Of a stretch of DNA of 64,000 bases, positions 22,013-34,800 are shown piece after piece. Position 1 is the stretch's first letter. Each line of letters begins with the position of its first letter. The notes under the pieces were generated by a model. The model saw only the letters and a program-made list of their open reading frames with translations. It was not told the origin of the DNA and searched no databases. The stretch is from assembly GCA_034509755.1 (NCBI GenBank), contig CM067551.1:18844501-18908500 (forward strand). Direction: 5' to 3'. Both the position numbers and the translations under genes were made by a program. This DNA is from Anisodus tanguticus. Lineage: Eukaryota; Streptophyta; Magnoliopsida; Solanales; Solanaceae.

Positions 22013-25000
22013 TAGGGCTGGTCAGTAGGCCGAGTCGGCCCGGTCCCGACCCGTTCCCACCCTGATCCCCCCTAAAAAAATAGGCACGGGACTCGAACTC
22101 AGGACGGGACCTGGGCTCGTCCCGCCCGGGCCCATCCCGCCTAGGCCCGATCCCGCCCGACACGCCCCGGTCCCGCCGACCCCCTCCCCTTTATACAAAA
22201 TGGTCGTTGCACAACGATCATTTTATATTTTGGCCATTTTTGGCCTCCTCCCCCTACCCCCTTAATATTTATTTTTAACCCCTAAGTTAATATATTTACA
22301 CTTTAACTCAATTTTTCAATTATAAATACTTCATTTTCTCTTCATCTTTCTTATAAATCTTCCTACAATCTCTCAATCTATCTCTCTACAAGTCTACATT
22401 GCCTATTAAATATTATATTTTATTTGTTCATTTGTATAATTGTATCAAAGTTCAAAAATTAGGAGTTAAGTTGGCAATTAGCTTGAGGATCATCCATCGA
22501 GCAAAGTTTCAATTTCAACCTCGATTACACGTCAGCGTTGGTACCTTCGTTAATTATATATTTGCATAATTAAAATGGAAGGATTAAGATGTATGTTTAA
22601 GGGTAAGGGCAATGGTGCTTCGTCTAGTAGAGGTAACAAGGGCAGGGGTACTTCTTCTAGTCATTCTATTCCTAGACAGGATGATTTGATTGATTATACT
22701 CATATTGATGAAACTAATTTTTTTAATGATATACCATTAGACGATGAGATATATTCTGCAACTCAATCAGACTTTAATTTATAAGATAATCTAGATGACA
22801 CACTCACTAGTGCACCTCAAACTTAAACTGGAACGCCTCCTATTCCCCTTAGCATGAGACGAAGCCCCACACAACGAAAATTAAAATCTGTTGTATGAGA
22901 TTTTTTTATAGGGACCAAGAGAATCAAGTAGTTAAATGCAGAATTTGTAAAAATGTTTATAAATTTAAAATGGGAAAAGGTCAGGGTGGGACAGGAGGTT
23001 TATTTTGACATGTACAAAACTTTCACAAAGCTAGGTGGGATGAATACGAGGCTACAAAGTCGGGTGCGCCAATGCGCTCTCAGTCGGGAGAAGGTTCACA
23101 TAGTGTCCCGGACCAAGTACAGGGTCAAATTAACCCGATGACGGGGGAATTGTAGGCCCTAAATACGATAAACATAGAGATAGAGAAGCAATAGCAAAAT
23201 TAGTTGCGATGGAGGGTTTGCCTTTTTCATTTCCTTCCTCTCCTGGTTTTATTCATTACATTAGAGATATGTATAATCCCGCTTTTAACGATTTTCCTAG
23301 ATCAACTGTTAGGAGAGACGTTTTAAAATTTGCACATGAATATCAACAATATTTACGTTATTCATTATATCATTTTCCTGGCAAAGTATCTATCACGTCT
23401 GATATAGGTCGTAGTACTAACGGCCATGATCATTTAACTGTAACATGTCATTGGATAGATTATAAATAGTCTATGCGAAAACGCATTTTAGCATATAGAT
23501 ATATTGATGATAGGCACACCGGATATTTTATTGCAGAAAATATTCATCAAGTTTGTGATTATTATGGTATAACTGACAAAATAATGACGGTTACGTTAGA
23601 TAATGGTTCTTCTAATAATTATGCTATTAGACTTTTAAAAGATCTTTTAGCTCCATCTTTTCCTAATCCTTTTCATATAAAATGTGTGTATCATATTTAT
23701 AACTTAGTTGTAAAGGATGGTCTATCACTTTTTGAAGACATTCTTAATAAAGTACAATTTGCTATAAACTTTATTTTTAGAAGTAATAGAATACAAAGAA
23801 AAAAAGAATATAAAAAAACTTGTCACGATTGTGGACTACCTTATAGAAAAATTCTCGAAGAAGTAGCGACTAGGTGGAATTCTTTAAATAAACAACTACT
23901 TGTTGCTTATGATTATAGAAGACCTATAACTTTATTTTTTAACGCCATAATCGAAATCCAACTGATATGGTTGTAGATAACGATTGAAAAAAAAAATCAA
24001 AACTTATTGTATTTTTAGAGAAATTTTTTCAAGCAATTAAAAAAAAATCTGGTTTATCCTACTATTTCAACTATGTTATTTTATATAGCTCTAATATTTT
24101 TGTTACTTAGTGAATATATGGAAAAACCATCTTATAAGGCATCTGTTAAAAAATATTTATCAAATTAAAAAAAAATCTATTCCCACTATGTATATTATTG
24201 GTGATGTATTAAATCCGACTATTAAAATAGACGGTTGTAAAGCACTTATTGAAACTATTTATGATTGTATAGCAGTACTTCCACCTCCAACTCCAATAAA
24301 TCCAAATGAACAACCACCTAAGGAGCCAACTAAAGAAGTAGTTTTGTCTAGCATACACGATGAATGTAAAAAAGTATATACGCATTACCAACAAAAAAGT
24401 GCTAGCAACCAACCGGCTTCCATACCATCTTCTTCTTCTTCAATACAACCTCAAAAAAGACATGTTGTTTCTGCGGCTAGTATTGAAAGTCTTAGACATA
24501 GAATGTTTAGTGGTATACTAATCAAGTTAGCGAGTTTGATGTTTTTATTTTGCAGAGTGTTGTACCGTACCAAGCAGTTCTCAATGAAGGACGTGAAGAC
24601 TTGCTGAAATACTGGAGGGAGAATGAGAAGACATTTCTGACACTATCAAAGATGGCCCGAGATGTGTTGAACATTCAAGCGTCATCAACATCGTCTGCGC
24701 TTTTTCTGCCGGAAGATTTCAAATAGGAGAGCACAGACACTCATTAGCGGGAGATAGCTTAAAATTGCAGTTTTATTCAGAGATTGGATACGAGCGGAGC
24801 ATAGAAGGTGTGGTCAATCGGAGATCAACGAAGAAGACAACGAAAACTACAACGAAATCTTATCCGACAGAGGTGGAAGCGACGTCGAGCAATTTGACCA
24901 ACAAATTCCAATTCCAACTTTAGAACCACAAGACATTGTGAAGAAAGTAGAAAAGGTGTTTATAAATATGTGATTTTTTAATTGCAATTTTACTATGTTA

Positions 25001-25346
25001 TTTGCTACTTTCAACACCACAAAGTTGCAATTTTGAAATTGTATTACAAAAAAATCATATTTCTATTAAATAATATAAGAGGCACAAAAACAGCCTTGGA
25101 TGTTTTTATTACACTATCTTGTTCAATAATTGAGGTGCTTATATATGTTATTTTTTAAAATTAAGTGCAAAAAAAATCAAAAAAATCGATCCCCATCCCG
25201 CCCCGATAAGATCGGTTCCCTTTTCCGATTGGACCGGGAACGGGACGGGACACCGGCGGATCCTGCCAGTCCCACCAGAGGACCGATCCCGCCCTCCCCC
25301 AGTACCGCCGGGGCCCACCCCGAACCCGGCCCACTGGCCACCCCTA
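22013..25346 (+). mobile_element. hAT-2, nested in the right LTR
   Basis: Ends are TAGGGCTGGTCAGTAGGCC and the complement of TAGGGGTGGCCAGTGGGCC. The flanking octamers are GTTTTACT and GTTATACC, six of eight matching, so the TSD has decayed. It has the same GC-rich subterminal blocks and internal ORF order as hAT-1. The target LTR sequence resumes directly after it. 3334 bp. Confidence 0.88.
22575..24973 (+). pseudogene. hAT-2 transposase remnant
   Basis: ATG at 22575 (MEGLRCMFKGKGNG). The BED segment near 22920-23030 is degenerate. 23209-23469 and 23473-23976 are in the same frame, split by one TAG (23467-23469), and carry the RNase H-like core (SDIGRSTNGHDHLTVTCHW; TVTLDNGSSNNYAI). 24110-24607 carries the distal part. 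The dimerisation segment (MARDVLNIQASS, DWIRAE) is at 24651-24810 with frameshifts. Terminal TGA at 24971. Confidence 0.85.
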
Positions 25347-25720
25347 GTTATACCTTAAAAAGAATTTCTTAGTGGAAAAGGTTTTCTTCGTAGAAAAGAA
25401 CTCTACCCATATTTATCCTTTTCTTGAAAGAGCAGTTTCATACATCTATAAGTAGAAGACATTTTATTCTCAGACACAACACAATAGCATTCATAATGTA
25501 GTCATTAAAGAGTCTTGTTTAGGGGGAGATTATTCTCTCAATAGGTTTATGCTTTTTTATATTAGGTTTTCAATATATAGGTCACTCGACCAAATCATAT
25601 TCATATTATAATATTATATTATGTCTTTTTAGTGTATTTTTTTTGTCGTATGATTTATCGTCGTTCAGGGTTTGCAATTATAAGCTTCTGCATGACGCCC
25701 CGTTATTTCGATCCCCAACA

Positions 25721-28632
25721 TCATTCTCTTTCATCTTGGAAGCCTTGAGGAGCAGCCATAGCTTACTTTTGAAGGATTTTAGAGATTTTCACCATAGAGT
25801 TCGCATTTTCTTCCTTGTTTAGTCTTAGTTATGTTTATCAATCACATTTCATCTTTTATTTTTCATATTTAATATGAGTAGCTAAGCTAAATTGCTGAGG
25901 TTGTGACTCTTATGACATTAACGTGAATAGATATTGATTATCTTGCTTATTAATATTTGAATTGTGATTTCTACTTGTCTTTATGTTTTATTGTTAATTT
26001 GGTGGATGAAAACACTAAATTATGCCCTTGGATGTCCATGTTTTGCTTGGAAAAGTTGAAATTGATTTGGGTATTAACCAAGTAGCAATGAATTGAGCTT
26101 AAGGAATTAATGAAGCTTGATTAATGAAATCAAACTAGGAATAGGGAGATTTTTACTTGGGTCAGATTCAATTGAGTTTTGATATATTCATTTGGGTTTG
26201 GAAAGATACTTGGGAAAAAGCTTATGAGAATTGAAAGATTTTAGGGGGTAGTAATTAATTTGATCAATATTACTAATTCAAAGTAGTTAAGCAAGATACT
26301 GTTGGAAATTTGCTTTTGGCGGGGAGGTGCGTCCACCCGTGTTTAATGAATTAAACACTAGTGTTCCGCATGTTGGAGGCTTTGTCTCTTCACACATGCA
26401 TAATCTACTAAGTGAGTAGATGACTGTAGGGCCAAGAATCGTCAAATTTCGTTGAGAAATGAAAGAAATATTGGTCCACGAAGTAAGGTGTTTGAGGCAT
26501 GGAAATATGGTATGGGACAAATCTATCACATCGGTGGGAATAGGAAGAATTGCTCTCTATATAAGTCTCTAATGTGGTAAAAGGTTTGGGACCCTAAGGG
26601 GTATCGCATGTGTTTAAAGGAGGGAGGACCTAGATGTGCTTGGGTTCAAGACTAAGCCCACACGTGCGCCGCCGCCCGTCCCGTCCGGTCCGGTCTCGGG
26701 CTCGGCTCGTAGGCTGTGGGGACTTTCTGATATTATCTTTTTGGACCCCAAATTGCTTAATATTTATAGTTTGGTCCCTAGAGTTTCGGAAAGTTGATTT
26801 TGGGGTGACGGAAGGCAGAAAACTTTCTCCCTACCGTTGGACTATTTTTTGGAGCATTAACCAGTCATTACTTAGCTGATTAACTCCTCCATAAACACCC
26901 TCCTTCAATGGCCATGAACAGCCTCACTTATAGCCTTTAACATGTCACACTAATGGCCTTAAACCAACTATTAACAGCCCTCATAATGACTATTTACAGC
27001 AGTGTTTTGGGCAGTTGAACAGCCCTCTTGTGATTTTATATATTGAGTTGTTTTGGCTCAAATGTGGAGACACATACAGTGGCAGAAAATAGCACAAACA
27101 GACACGAAAAATCACTGCAAAACAGTGACGAAAACTGTTGACAAAAACAGTGAGCAAACCCTCACATATACACAAGATATACACAACAGGACAAAACAGA
27201 AGAGAAAACAGAAACTCTTCCTTCCTTTTCCATATCTTCAGCAAGTCGATTCATATTTGTTTTCTTTGTCAGGCTCAACCTATTGGCTTTGTAGCGTTGA
27301 GATTAAAGTGTTGTTTTATCTTAGGAGACTATTGCCCGCTAACGTAAAAGCATATATACGGTGCAATCTTGTCTTAAGGATAGAGGGCAATCACTCGACT
27401 CAACACACAACGTTGTAACCATCCAGATTTAGTTGTTTCTTGATTTCAGGTTATCAAGATTCAAGACACAACAAGCTTGCGACAGTTTTTGAAGATTGGC
27501 CTATTTGTTCAACAAGATTCAATTTCGAATATTGAATATTTGTTTATCCTTTCGAACACTTGTAATAGTTATTTACTTTTCGTACTGCTTTATAAAGTAC
27601 AATAGAGTACCAACAGATACTTATGCCCATGAACTATATGTCATATTGAGGTCACAACCCCGGTTTTTCTCAATATTTGAAAACAAACAAAATTTTCTTG
27701 CATTTTAAGTGTTTGATAAAAGTACTATCTTAATATAATAGTCAAGTTTTAGAAGTAATTGTTCAACCACTCTTTTGTGTGAAGATTACCTTAGGAATTG
27801 CTAAATTCATACACCCTTTTGATATCTTAACACACTCCTACTTTTCGTGGGATCGACCTCAACCTTAGTTGGATTTATTATTGTCACGACCGTACTACAT
27901 TTCGTATAGAGGTGTAGGATTGGACGTCATCAATAACTTCAAGTTGGATTTGAAATTTTCATAATTACACTGACTTTCAAATAAAATAAAATTATTCAGG
28001 AAAATATGAATATTTTTATGGCCAAACGGGTATGTTTTTTTTAACCGCTTGGATTTAGAAACTTGGTGAAGTTCTCATTAAGTTAAAATCGCTAAATGAA
28101 TTAACACTTCCCTGTTTTCAATTCTGATATTACAACTATGATTAAGAATAATTGAATTCTAAATAAAATTGTTTTACTTTTGACCCCTTGAATTTTGTCC
28201 GGGCAGGGGCCTGGGAACACTTTTGGCTTATGCTTTTGCTTTATGTTTCCAAATATCCCCCTTGATAACCCAAGCGGACACTTTTGCTTTATGTTGATGT
28301 TATGTATGTGGGGCTTGGTCTGAAGGAAGACTTTTGAATGCCCAGGTGTGGACAAAAGATTTTGTTGCATAATTTTGATAATAGGAATGCATTTGGCTTT
28401 AACATTTTGTTAGGCCTTATAGGTAGAGTAAAGTTTACCCTCAAAAGTGTTAGAACACACGGAATTCATTTATTGAGGCTTAAGTTTAGTGATCGATATG
28501 ATGAGAGTCTACAAACACGAGTGTAAATTCGAATTTAACTGTTCTCTTCTTCTTTTCCCTCCATGATCATGGAGCTTATTATTGTAAAGAACGTGAAGCT
28601 ATAGTCAGACGATCCAACCCAGTTTGAGAGCG
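25721..28632. other. old repeat or intergenic DNA; no gene seen; possible LTR fragments
   Basis: No ORF with recognisable content. Two stretches look LTR-like. TGTTGGAAAT begins at 26300, and the phrase TGGGATCGACCTC near 27849 with a GGACGTCATCA end near 27932 resembles ends of large plant Gypsy LTRs. No convincing TSD pairs them. GC-rich CGCCGCCCGTCCCGTCCGGT near 26668 is local. The left edge may be the second half of the repeat into which the LTR-virus unit inserted. Confidence 0.4.
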
Positions 28633-31323
28633 TCTGGCGGGACTTGCTCCAGTCCCGTCCCGATCCCGATCCCGTCGGTATCAGGTCGGGGCGGGGTCCG
28701 GCGGGTTTTCATTTTTATTTTTTTTTTAAATAACATATGTATAAAAAAAACTCAATAAACAAGATAAGATAGTGTAATAAAAACATCTCAATGCTGTTTT
28801 TGTGCCTCTTATATTAATAGACATGATTTTTTTGTAATACAAATACAATTGTCTAAAATCTAAATTGCAACTTTGTGGTGTTGTCCAAAAGTTGCAAATT
28901 ACATAATAAAATTTCAATTAAAAAAATTACATTCTCAAAAAAACATGTTCTAATTGCTTGATGATTTCCTGTGGTTCTTCGGTTGGAATTGGTATTTGTT
29001 GGTCAAATTGATCCATGTCGTTTCCACTACCTTCGGTTAAGATTTCGTTGTAGTTTTCATCTTCTTCTTCGTTGATCTCCGGTTGACCGCACCTTCTCCG
29101 CTCCGCTCGTATCCAATCTCTGAATAATACGACAATTTTCAAAGCTTTGTCTCCGGCTAATGAGTGTCAATATTCCGTGCCGTGAGTTTCGTCGCACTTG
29201 ATTACGCTTGAATGTTCAAAATATCTCGAGCCATCAATGAAAGTGTCGGAAGGTCTTCTCATTCCCCTCCAAAGTTTTCTCTTCTGTCTGAAGATGAAGA
29301 AGATGGTATAGAAGCCGGTAAGTTACTAGCATTTTCTTGTCGATAAAATCTATATATATTTTTGCATTGGTGTTCTACGCTAGACAACACTTCTTCTTTA
29401 GTTTGTTCAATAGGTGGTGGGTGATTTAGATTTTTGGGACTTGGAGGTGGTAGTACTTCTATACAATCGTAAATAGTTTCAATTAGTGATTTAGTACCGT
29501 CTATTTTAATAGTAGGATTTAATACGAGAACCAATAATATAAATAGAGGGAATAGGAATAAAATATTTTTTTATTTTGACAAACATTTTTTAATAGTCTG
29601 CCTTATAAGCTGGTTTTTTCATATATTCACTAAGTAATAAAAATATTAGAGTTATATAAAACAACATAGTTGAAATAGTAGGATAATATATACCGGAAAA
29701 TTCTTTTGTTGCTTGAAAAAACTTTCTCTAAAAATACAATAAGTTCGGAAATTTTTACCCAATCACTATCTAAAATCATATCAAATTTGCTACGACCTAT
29801 ATGAAAATACGTAAATATTATTGATATTCATGCGCGAATTTAAATACATCTCTCTTAACGGTTGATCTAGAAAACCGTTAAAAGCGGGATTATATATATA
29901 TCTCTAATGTAATGAATAAAACCGGGAGATGAAGGAAATGAAAAAGGCAAACCCTCCACAAAGAACTAATTTTGATATTGCTTCCCTATCTCTATGTTTA
30001 TTGTATTTAGAGCCTACAATTCCCCCCGTCATAGGGTTACTTTGACCACGTACTTGGTCCGAGACAAGATCGGTATGTGAACCTTGTCCCGATGGAGCGG
30101 GCGTTTGCGCACCCGGTTTTGAAGCCTGGTATTGGGCATACCTAGGCCGGATGAGCACTTACTACGTGTCTAATTAAACCCCCCGTCCCACCGTGACCTT
30201 TTCCAGTTTTAAATTTTAAAACATTTTTACAAATTTTACATATAGCTACTTGATTGTTTACGTCCCTATCAAAAAATGTCCATGCATCTGATTTTAATGG
30301 TCGTTTTGCTGGACCTCGTCTCATACTAGGGGGAATAGGAGGCATTTCAGTTGAAGGTGCACTAGTGGGTGTGTTGTCATCAACATTAGTGGGTGTATCA
30401 TCTAGATCATCGTCTAAATTAAAGTCTTCTTGAGTTCCAGAAAATAGGTCCTCGTCTAAAACTAATGGTATTGTAGGAAAATGTTGAGTATCAACAAAAT
30501 CATCCTGTGTAGGAATAAGATGACTAGAAGAAGTACTCTTGCCCTGGTTGCCCCTACTAGAAGAAGTCTTACCCTTACCCTTAAACATACATTTAATTCC
30601 TTCCATTTTAATTATATGCTAACAAATAATTAAAGTAAATGAAATTAAGTGCGCTAAATAAAATAAACATACAATAATAATTTAATGAAGGAACGAATGT
30701 ACCAAACGCCGACGTAACGTCGACGTGTAATCGAGAGGTTGAAAATTGAAACTTTGCTCGATGGAAGATCCTCAAGCTAGTTGCCAACTTCACTCCCAAT
30801 TCCCAAATGAATAAATAAAATTGAATATTTAGCAAACAATGTAGACTTGGAGAGAGATATATTGAGAGATTAGAGAGATTGTAGGAAGATTTGTGAGAAA
30901 GATGAAGAGAAAATGAGTTATTTATAGTTGAAAAATTGGGTTAAAATGTAAATATAATAACTTATGGGTTAAAAATAAATATTAAGGGGTTGGGGTAGGG
31001 GGAGGCCTAAAATGGCCGTTGCCCAACGGCCAAAATCTAAAATGGTCGTTGGTGCAACGGTTATATTTGCAAGGGGGGAGAAATCGGACGGGCTCGGGGC
31101 GGGCTCGGGGCGGGCTCGGGGCTCGGGGCGGGCCGGGACGGGCTCGGGCGGGCTCGGATCAGGCGGGCCTAGGGCGGGCTCGGGTCTGGCGGGACGAGAC
31201 ATTGTCCCGTCCCAAGTTCGAGTTCCTCCACCGTTATTTTTTTTTTTTTTTTTTTTACGCGTGGTCGGGGCGGGCTCGGGACGGGGTCGGGGTCGGGCCG
31301 GCCCGGCCCACTGGCCACCCCTA
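28633..31323 (-). mobile_element. hAT-3, deletion derivative missing one terminus
   Basis: The right edge is CCCACTGGCCACCCCTA (to 31323), the 5' terminus of the family on the minus strand. At the left the element starts abruptly inside the subterminal block (GTCTGGCGGGACTTGCTCC), so roughly the last 100 bases and the TIR are gone and no TSD can be shown. The catalytic core is also deleted near 29785. 2691 bp remain. Confidence 0.85.
28927..30606 (-). pseudogene. hAT-3 transposase remnant; well preserved BED N-terminus
   Basis: 30606-30142 is open for 154 codons: MEGIKCMFKGKGK, an acidic region, a Pro-rich linker (PPIPPSMRRGPAKRPLKSDA), then the BED finger with AICKICKN and GGLIRHVVSAH. 30158-29904 continues in another frame. 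Around 29785 the sequence jumps from the LDSDWVK region to the SDIGR region, deleting about 500 bases of the RNase H-like core. The C-terminus is at 29534-28927 with frameshifts. It cannot transpose itself. Confidence 0.85.
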
Positions 31324-31825
31324 CTCCAGAGGAATGTAATGTAGGTAGTATCGTCAAAGATAAGCTACCAAATAGTGCATACATGATTCAACGCCAATAA
31401 AATAAGATATCCTCATTGCATGGAGAAAATGAGCACCACCGATAAATTTCAACCAAGTAGAACAGTAAAATAACGCAAAATCAGGCTTTCTGATGCTTAT
31501 TTTTGGCAACGTGAAGTCAACATTCTCTACCACTTTGAATGCCTTGAGACTTCAAGGGCAGTGCAAGATTGAAAGAATAATTTCACTGAGTTAATGTACA
31601 ACATGAGATTGATATAACAGCAGTTTACAAGAGGCAAATGTTAAAGCCCATCAGACTCTCAATACATTACATCTTTTTTCTTCTTTTAGCTCTTCTTCTC
31701 TTCAAGGAAACATGGCACACAGAACCAAGAGTCAAAAGGGCTATGTAAGCTTTTCAATCTCAAAAAATAGTGTGAACATAAAGTTTGTGGTGTAAAGATG
31801 CAATATATCATCTAAGGACCAGAGG
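31324..31825 (-). other. 3' flank of lipoyl synthase, probably including its 3' UTR
   Basis: 502 bases between the lipoyl synthase stop codon and hAT-3, with no ORF. The 3' UTR must lie here, and may be limited by the hAT-3 edge. No polyadenylation signal can be fixed by eye. Confidence 0.5.
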
Positions 31826-34800
31826 CTAGGACGAAGATGCTGCACGGTCAGATTCTATCATGGATTTAATATAGTATTCCCCTGCCTTGTATGACGACCT
31901 AACCATGGGACCAGAAGCCACATATCGAAATCCCTGCAGAAACACAGGCAGTTATTAACAGTACTCACACAAATCAAAAATATAGTAAACGAGCAATATT
32001 ACGAGCTTCAAGTTAAATCATGCCGTACAACAATAAAGTAGTTCCAACTACACCTCCTAGATGATGCTGAGTGAATGTTGGGCAAAATAAAGTGCAAAAG
32101 TAAGAAATCCACCAATCTATGATATATTTGAGCAAGAAAGCCAGAGGCGTAATTCTCAGATTATCTGTTACCTGTAAGACTAATTTAATTACTTGAAACT
32201 TGGAATTGACTCGATTAGCTAATGAGTTGTTTTAAATAGAGACTTCATAGACTTGAAGACTCAAAATTCTTTCTAATTTTTCTTTGAAATAATACACATG
32301 GTAACATTTTTAAAAATCTAAACGTGATATTAAAAATCATACTTACAACAAAATAACAATAAATAAACAATTTGAGCTAAGAGAACTATTAACTGTAACA
32401 GTGTAAAAGTCTAACAGAATTTTGTGTTGTCCTGAATTGCAGATGATCGGTAAGTAAATCAAGTTTTGACTAAAACTCGGGAACTACTGAACTTGGTTTA
32501 ACTCACCTAAGAGGACTCAAGTGTCAAGACAATTCTCATAAGTATTGTGGGAAAGGGCCGGCTGGTGGTAATCCTACTGGACATACCATGACTAAGTTCT
32601 TCTGTCGCCTTCCAAGCAAAGCCATCAAAAGACTATTGGCGTAAACTCACTTAACTAAATAAACTATACTTTGCAACTTATTAATGTTCCTACACAGCTG
32701 TTAAATTAGGTGAGGTTTAGTAAGGAAACTTTCATCCGCATTACCAAAGCAATTCCATATAGAGATAACATTGTATCAAGGTTCCTCACAAACACAACTA
32801 TCTCCACCTTTCTCCCTTGTGAGAAACAAACACTTACCAACATACAATTTGCACCAAGTCCATACAAATAAGTAACTATCCTCCAGAACTTGAAAAAATG
32901 AAGAATCTTTCCAGAAAGCAGAACTACTCCAAAGCAGACACCCTAAAATCACCAAATAACATAGGAGCTAACCAAAGCAAAAACGTACTATTTCTGTTTG
33001 GTGAGTTACTTATCCCAAAAAGGAATCATGTTTGCTGGGTTCCAACACCATCCAACCTTACGTTACCATTATTGTATCTCCTGGAATTCTTAAACCTCAT
33101 TATCCACATCTTTCTTCCTTCCAGATGTGCCCTTATCTGCCCTCTCCTTGTGCTTTTTTCTGCTACCATCACTGAACATTCAAAACTAACCATTGGAGCT
33201 CTTTCTGCATTCTCACCAACAATGCAGCAGATACTAAGAAATTACCCAAAAATAAAAAAATTCTTTTAAACAAATCCCAAGAAATTCCCCTTCAACCCCG
33301 ATTTCCAGGGCCTTTTAATGGGATAATGTCCCATAAAAACACAAAGATAATGATTTTTATCAGAAAAATAAAACTTAAAAAAAAAAAAAAAAGAGGAACC
33401 CAACATAACCATAAAGTTTATCGTGGGCTCTATTCGAGTTAATATAATCTCATTAGTTATGATGTCTCATCCTACTAGCTAAAACAATTAGGACTTCACA
33501 CATTAAATAAATGGCAATGATCTGGCAAGATCAGACCATTTGACTCATGAAAATCTTCCAAAGCCAGAGCCAAACTTAATTCCGCACTCAATGAATAGAG
33601 AATTACATTCACAACCAAAGCCGTTGACCCCTCACGGGTGCAAGTACCGAGTGACCATAATGTGCCTCCTCAGAGGAGGACAAAATCAAAACATGATACC
33701 CAGATTTTCACAACCCATATCAGTCCACCCAATTCTAATTGTCTGGTCTTAGAAAGTATAAACTGTTCTTTCTTCCTTCCTTTGCATCCCAGCTCCACAG
33801 AAGCTATTATGTCTACTGGCAGGCTACGCGTCGTTTCCCCTTACATGCACACTTGTAGAAGACCAACTAATCCACCAAAAGTTTTAATATAAAGAGACTA
33901 CTTTCAAATACACCCCATCCCTTCTGATATTTATTAATCGAGAAAATTAGAACACCCTCTTCCATAACTTGGAAGATGACGACTAAACATACTCGGAGCT
34001 GAACATCTAAGGTAAAAAGAGCAAAGATGCTCAACCTCTTTATTGATATTAGAGCATTAAATGGAGAATCACAGAGAGATCTCATGCGACACTGTTTGGA
34101 AAAAGGGCTTCATTGTTGCTGGGACCAGTATGAGTGCTTAGGATCCCTCTTCTTTTCTTTACTTTCTACGCTTAACTACAAAAACCTTCCTCCATTTCTC
34201 ATAAAAGAAACCACAATAATTCCAGATTGCTCCCTTTGCACAATCGCAAATAAGTTGTCGAAATTGAAAATGAAAAAGAAAGAGTGCGAGAATATCAGAA
34301 TAGTCTGAGTAATGAGCTAGATAACATTTGTAAAGAAGAAAACAATAAGGACTTCGAGGATTTGCCATTACTCAATATTGTACTATAAATGGCAAACAAA
34401 TAAATTACGATGATGCTCCTTCGGCCTTCACCTAATCTTTTTGTCCCACTTTCTAATCAAAGTTGAACCTTTTCCGTAGTAGCAATTTTTTATTATGAAA
34501 CAATACTAAGTTTTATTACTGACATCCAGGGGTTTCCACAGTAGCAAACTTAAAATCTCCAAACCTTAAAACAGATTAAACATCGAGATATATATTTGCT
34601 TTAACCACTCAGGAACATGATATGCAGGAGGACATATTAGATAATAGAAAAGGAGGAGGAATAAACAAACCATTTGCATGCCAAGAACTTGATAATTCTC
34701 AAAGGCTTCGGGAGTTATGTATTCAGAAACAGGCATGTGACGCTTTGATGGTCTCATGTACTGACCAAATGTCATTACATCAACACCTGCCGCACGCACT

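Larger units (their letters stand above)
12707..25720 (+). mobile_element. composite unit: LTR - endogenous caulimovirid - LTR, with 5-bp TSD
   Basis: TGTTAGGATTTGCCCTGAAT begins at 12707 and again at 21953. About 390 bases after each start (hAT-2 excluded) are alignable at roughly 85-90%. The right copy ends in ATCCCCAACA at 25720, giving TGTT...AACA ends typical of an LTR. TCATT lies immediately outside both edges (12702-12706 and 25721-25725). Instead of gag-pol, the interior is a plant pararetrovirus genome. The shared TSD implies that the bounded unit, or the retrotransposon whose interior was replaced, integrated as one event. hAT-2 entered the right LTR afterwards. Confidence 0.75.
21953..25720 (+). 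repeat. right LTR of the composite unit, split by hAT-2
   Basis: LTR sequence occupies 21953-22012 and 25347-25720. It matches the left LTR over CTATAAGTAG, ACACAACACAATAGCAT and TGATTTATCGTCGTTCA, and ends ATCCCCAACA followed by TCATT. With hAT-2 removed it is about 434 bp. Confidence 0.82.

Noticed and set aside
24500..24560. TTTTGCAG before conserved codons in the hAT copies taken as an intron acceptor
   Set aside because: In all copies the frame reads through as conserved protein (for example IFVLQGSIPYQE), so it is coding.
26300..27932. A solo Gypsy-type LTR between TGTTGGAAAT and GGACGTCATCA
   Set aside because: Flanking pentamers (GATAC and ATAAC) do not match and the interior was not recognised, so it is mentioned only as possible.
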